A stretch of DNA of 55,917 nt from an uncultured Bacteroidota bacterium (lineage in GTDB: Bacteria; Bacteroidota; Bacteroidia; Flavobacteriales; Flavobacteriaceae), in contig CABXVR010000007.1 of NCBI GenBank assembly GCA_902515565.1, forward strand, positions 1-55,917, read 5' to 3'. Numbering within the stretch: the stretch's first letter is position 1; each line of letters starts with the position of its first letter. A model generated the notes under the pieces. The model was given only the letters and a program-made list of their open reading frames with translations. It made no database searches and was not told where the DNA came from. Both the position numbers and the translations under genes were made by a program. Positions 55,360-55,917 of this stretch are shown in pieces.

Positions 55360-55917
55360 CTAGTTAGTTTCCCTGATTAAGTAGATGAAAGATGGATAGT
55401 GATCACTGTATCCATTAGTAAATTTTCCCCAGGAAAAACTTCTAAAAGGTTGACCTTTATATCTACCTTCTTTTTGCGTTAAGTATGGTTTATTAAATAC
55501 CCCAGCTTTATAAAATTTATAACTTGAATAATCATCACCTAACAACCCTTTAGAGACAATGACTTGATCAAAAAGAAACCATACATCTCTGTATGAGTTA
55601 GAGCCAATTCCTTCATTAGTTAAAATTTTCTCCATTGGATTATACATTTCTTTAACTTTCACATCTTCTTTGTTTTTCTTAGCTCCAATAATTCCTTTAA
55701 TGCTATTATTCATTGGGTTGTCATTAAAATCTCCCATGGTAATTATCTTAGCATTTCTATCTAATTTATGTAACGAATCAATTATTTTCTTGTTTAATCT
55801 AGCAGCACTTTCACGTTTAGTAATACTTCTTGCCTCTCCACCTGATCTTGATGGCCAGTGATTTACTATAACGTGAATTAAATCTCCGTCAAGATTACCA
55901 CTTACTAATAATTGATC
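55360..55917 (-). CDS. Endonuclease/exonuclease/phosphatase family protein, 5' end outside the window
   Basis: The frame is open to the right edge, adding 60 residues before the first internal ATG at 55737. Catalytic motifs of the EEP superfamily are clear: VNHWPSRSGGEA, then KIITMGDFNDNP (metal-binding Asp/Asn), and SDHYPSFIYL near the C-terminus (SDH histidine). In Bacteroidota such proteins are mostly secreted or lipid-anchored nucleases or phosphatases. Whether this one has a signal peptide cannot be seen because the start is missing. Confidence 0.87.
   Translation of the reverse strand, partial: DQLLVSGNLDGDLIHVIVNHWPSRSGGEARSITKRESAARLNKKIIDSLHKLDRNAKIITMGDFNDNPMNNSIKGIIGAKKNKEDVKVKEMYNPMEKILTNEGIGSNSYRDVWFLFDQVIVSKGLLGDDYSSYKFYKAGVFNKPYLTQKEGRYKGQPFRSFSWGKFTNGYSDHYPSFIYLIRETN

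Overview
The window looks like chromosomal DNA from a marine-type member of the Flavobacteriia (Bacteroidota). Evidence for this: strongly AT-rich DNA; many genes separated by a few bases or overlapping in TAATG/ATGA junctions; TAnnTTTG (-7) promoter elements; no Shine-Dalgarno leaders; lineage markers such as PorZ of the type IX secretion system, DUF4270 and BatE-like proteins and the eukaryote-type long IleS; four TonB-dependent receptors; and atpD-atpC standing apart from the rest of the ATP synthase genes. No tRNA, rRNA, CRISPR array or intact insertion sequence was seen. Genus and species cannot be fixed from the window.

Layout. 1-7035: the 3' end of a BatE-like gene, an NTF2-like orphan, cvpA (reverse), an orphan plus pheS (forward), then a reverse block of gpsA, nadD, gmk, a YicC-type RNase, an EamA exporter and an ArsC/Spx-like protein. 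7100-19412: metB-type PLP enzyme, gdhA, then porZ-recO-TonB receptor-recX, a convergent BtuB-like receptor, and a umuC-umuD pair in reversed order. 19421-28125 (reverse): atpC/atpD, an SGNH/GDSL lipoprotein and its neighbouring 925-residue TonB receptor, then trhA, a small CDGSH iron-sulfur protein and a DUF819 carrier that form one operon.

29631-32515 is the accessory stretch, lying just downstream of the glmS 3' end. It holds an acidic protein with two CxxCxGxG knuckles, a small recombinase-like ORF, an orphan, a secreted protein built of four near-identical 66-bp repeats and a small membrane protein. Its far edge carries a sequence resembling the last codons of glmS in the same orientation, and a 15/17 inverted repeat flanks the first gene. 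I read it as the decayed remains of an element that used the glmS 3' end as its target. This is the part most worth a second look.

32516-55917: glmS, a DUF4270 lipoprotein and a degenerate glycogen-synthase-like protein (reverse). Then forward: panC-panD-flippase, an esterase-fold protein lacking its nucleophile, radA, ileS-dksA, uvrC-DUF3108-tryptophan-dioxygenase-M23 peptidase-pgi, a fourth TonB receptor and a small membrane protein. A reverse endonuclease/exonuclease/phosphatase gene is cut off by the right edge.

Most of the window is ordinary core gene content (translation, nucleotide and cofactor synthesis, DNA repair, outer-membrane uptake). I found no complete, clearly new multi-gene system. 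The unusual signals are the glmS-adjacent island, three conserved-fold proteins whose catalytic residues are altered, and the receptor/SGNH-lipoprotein pair.
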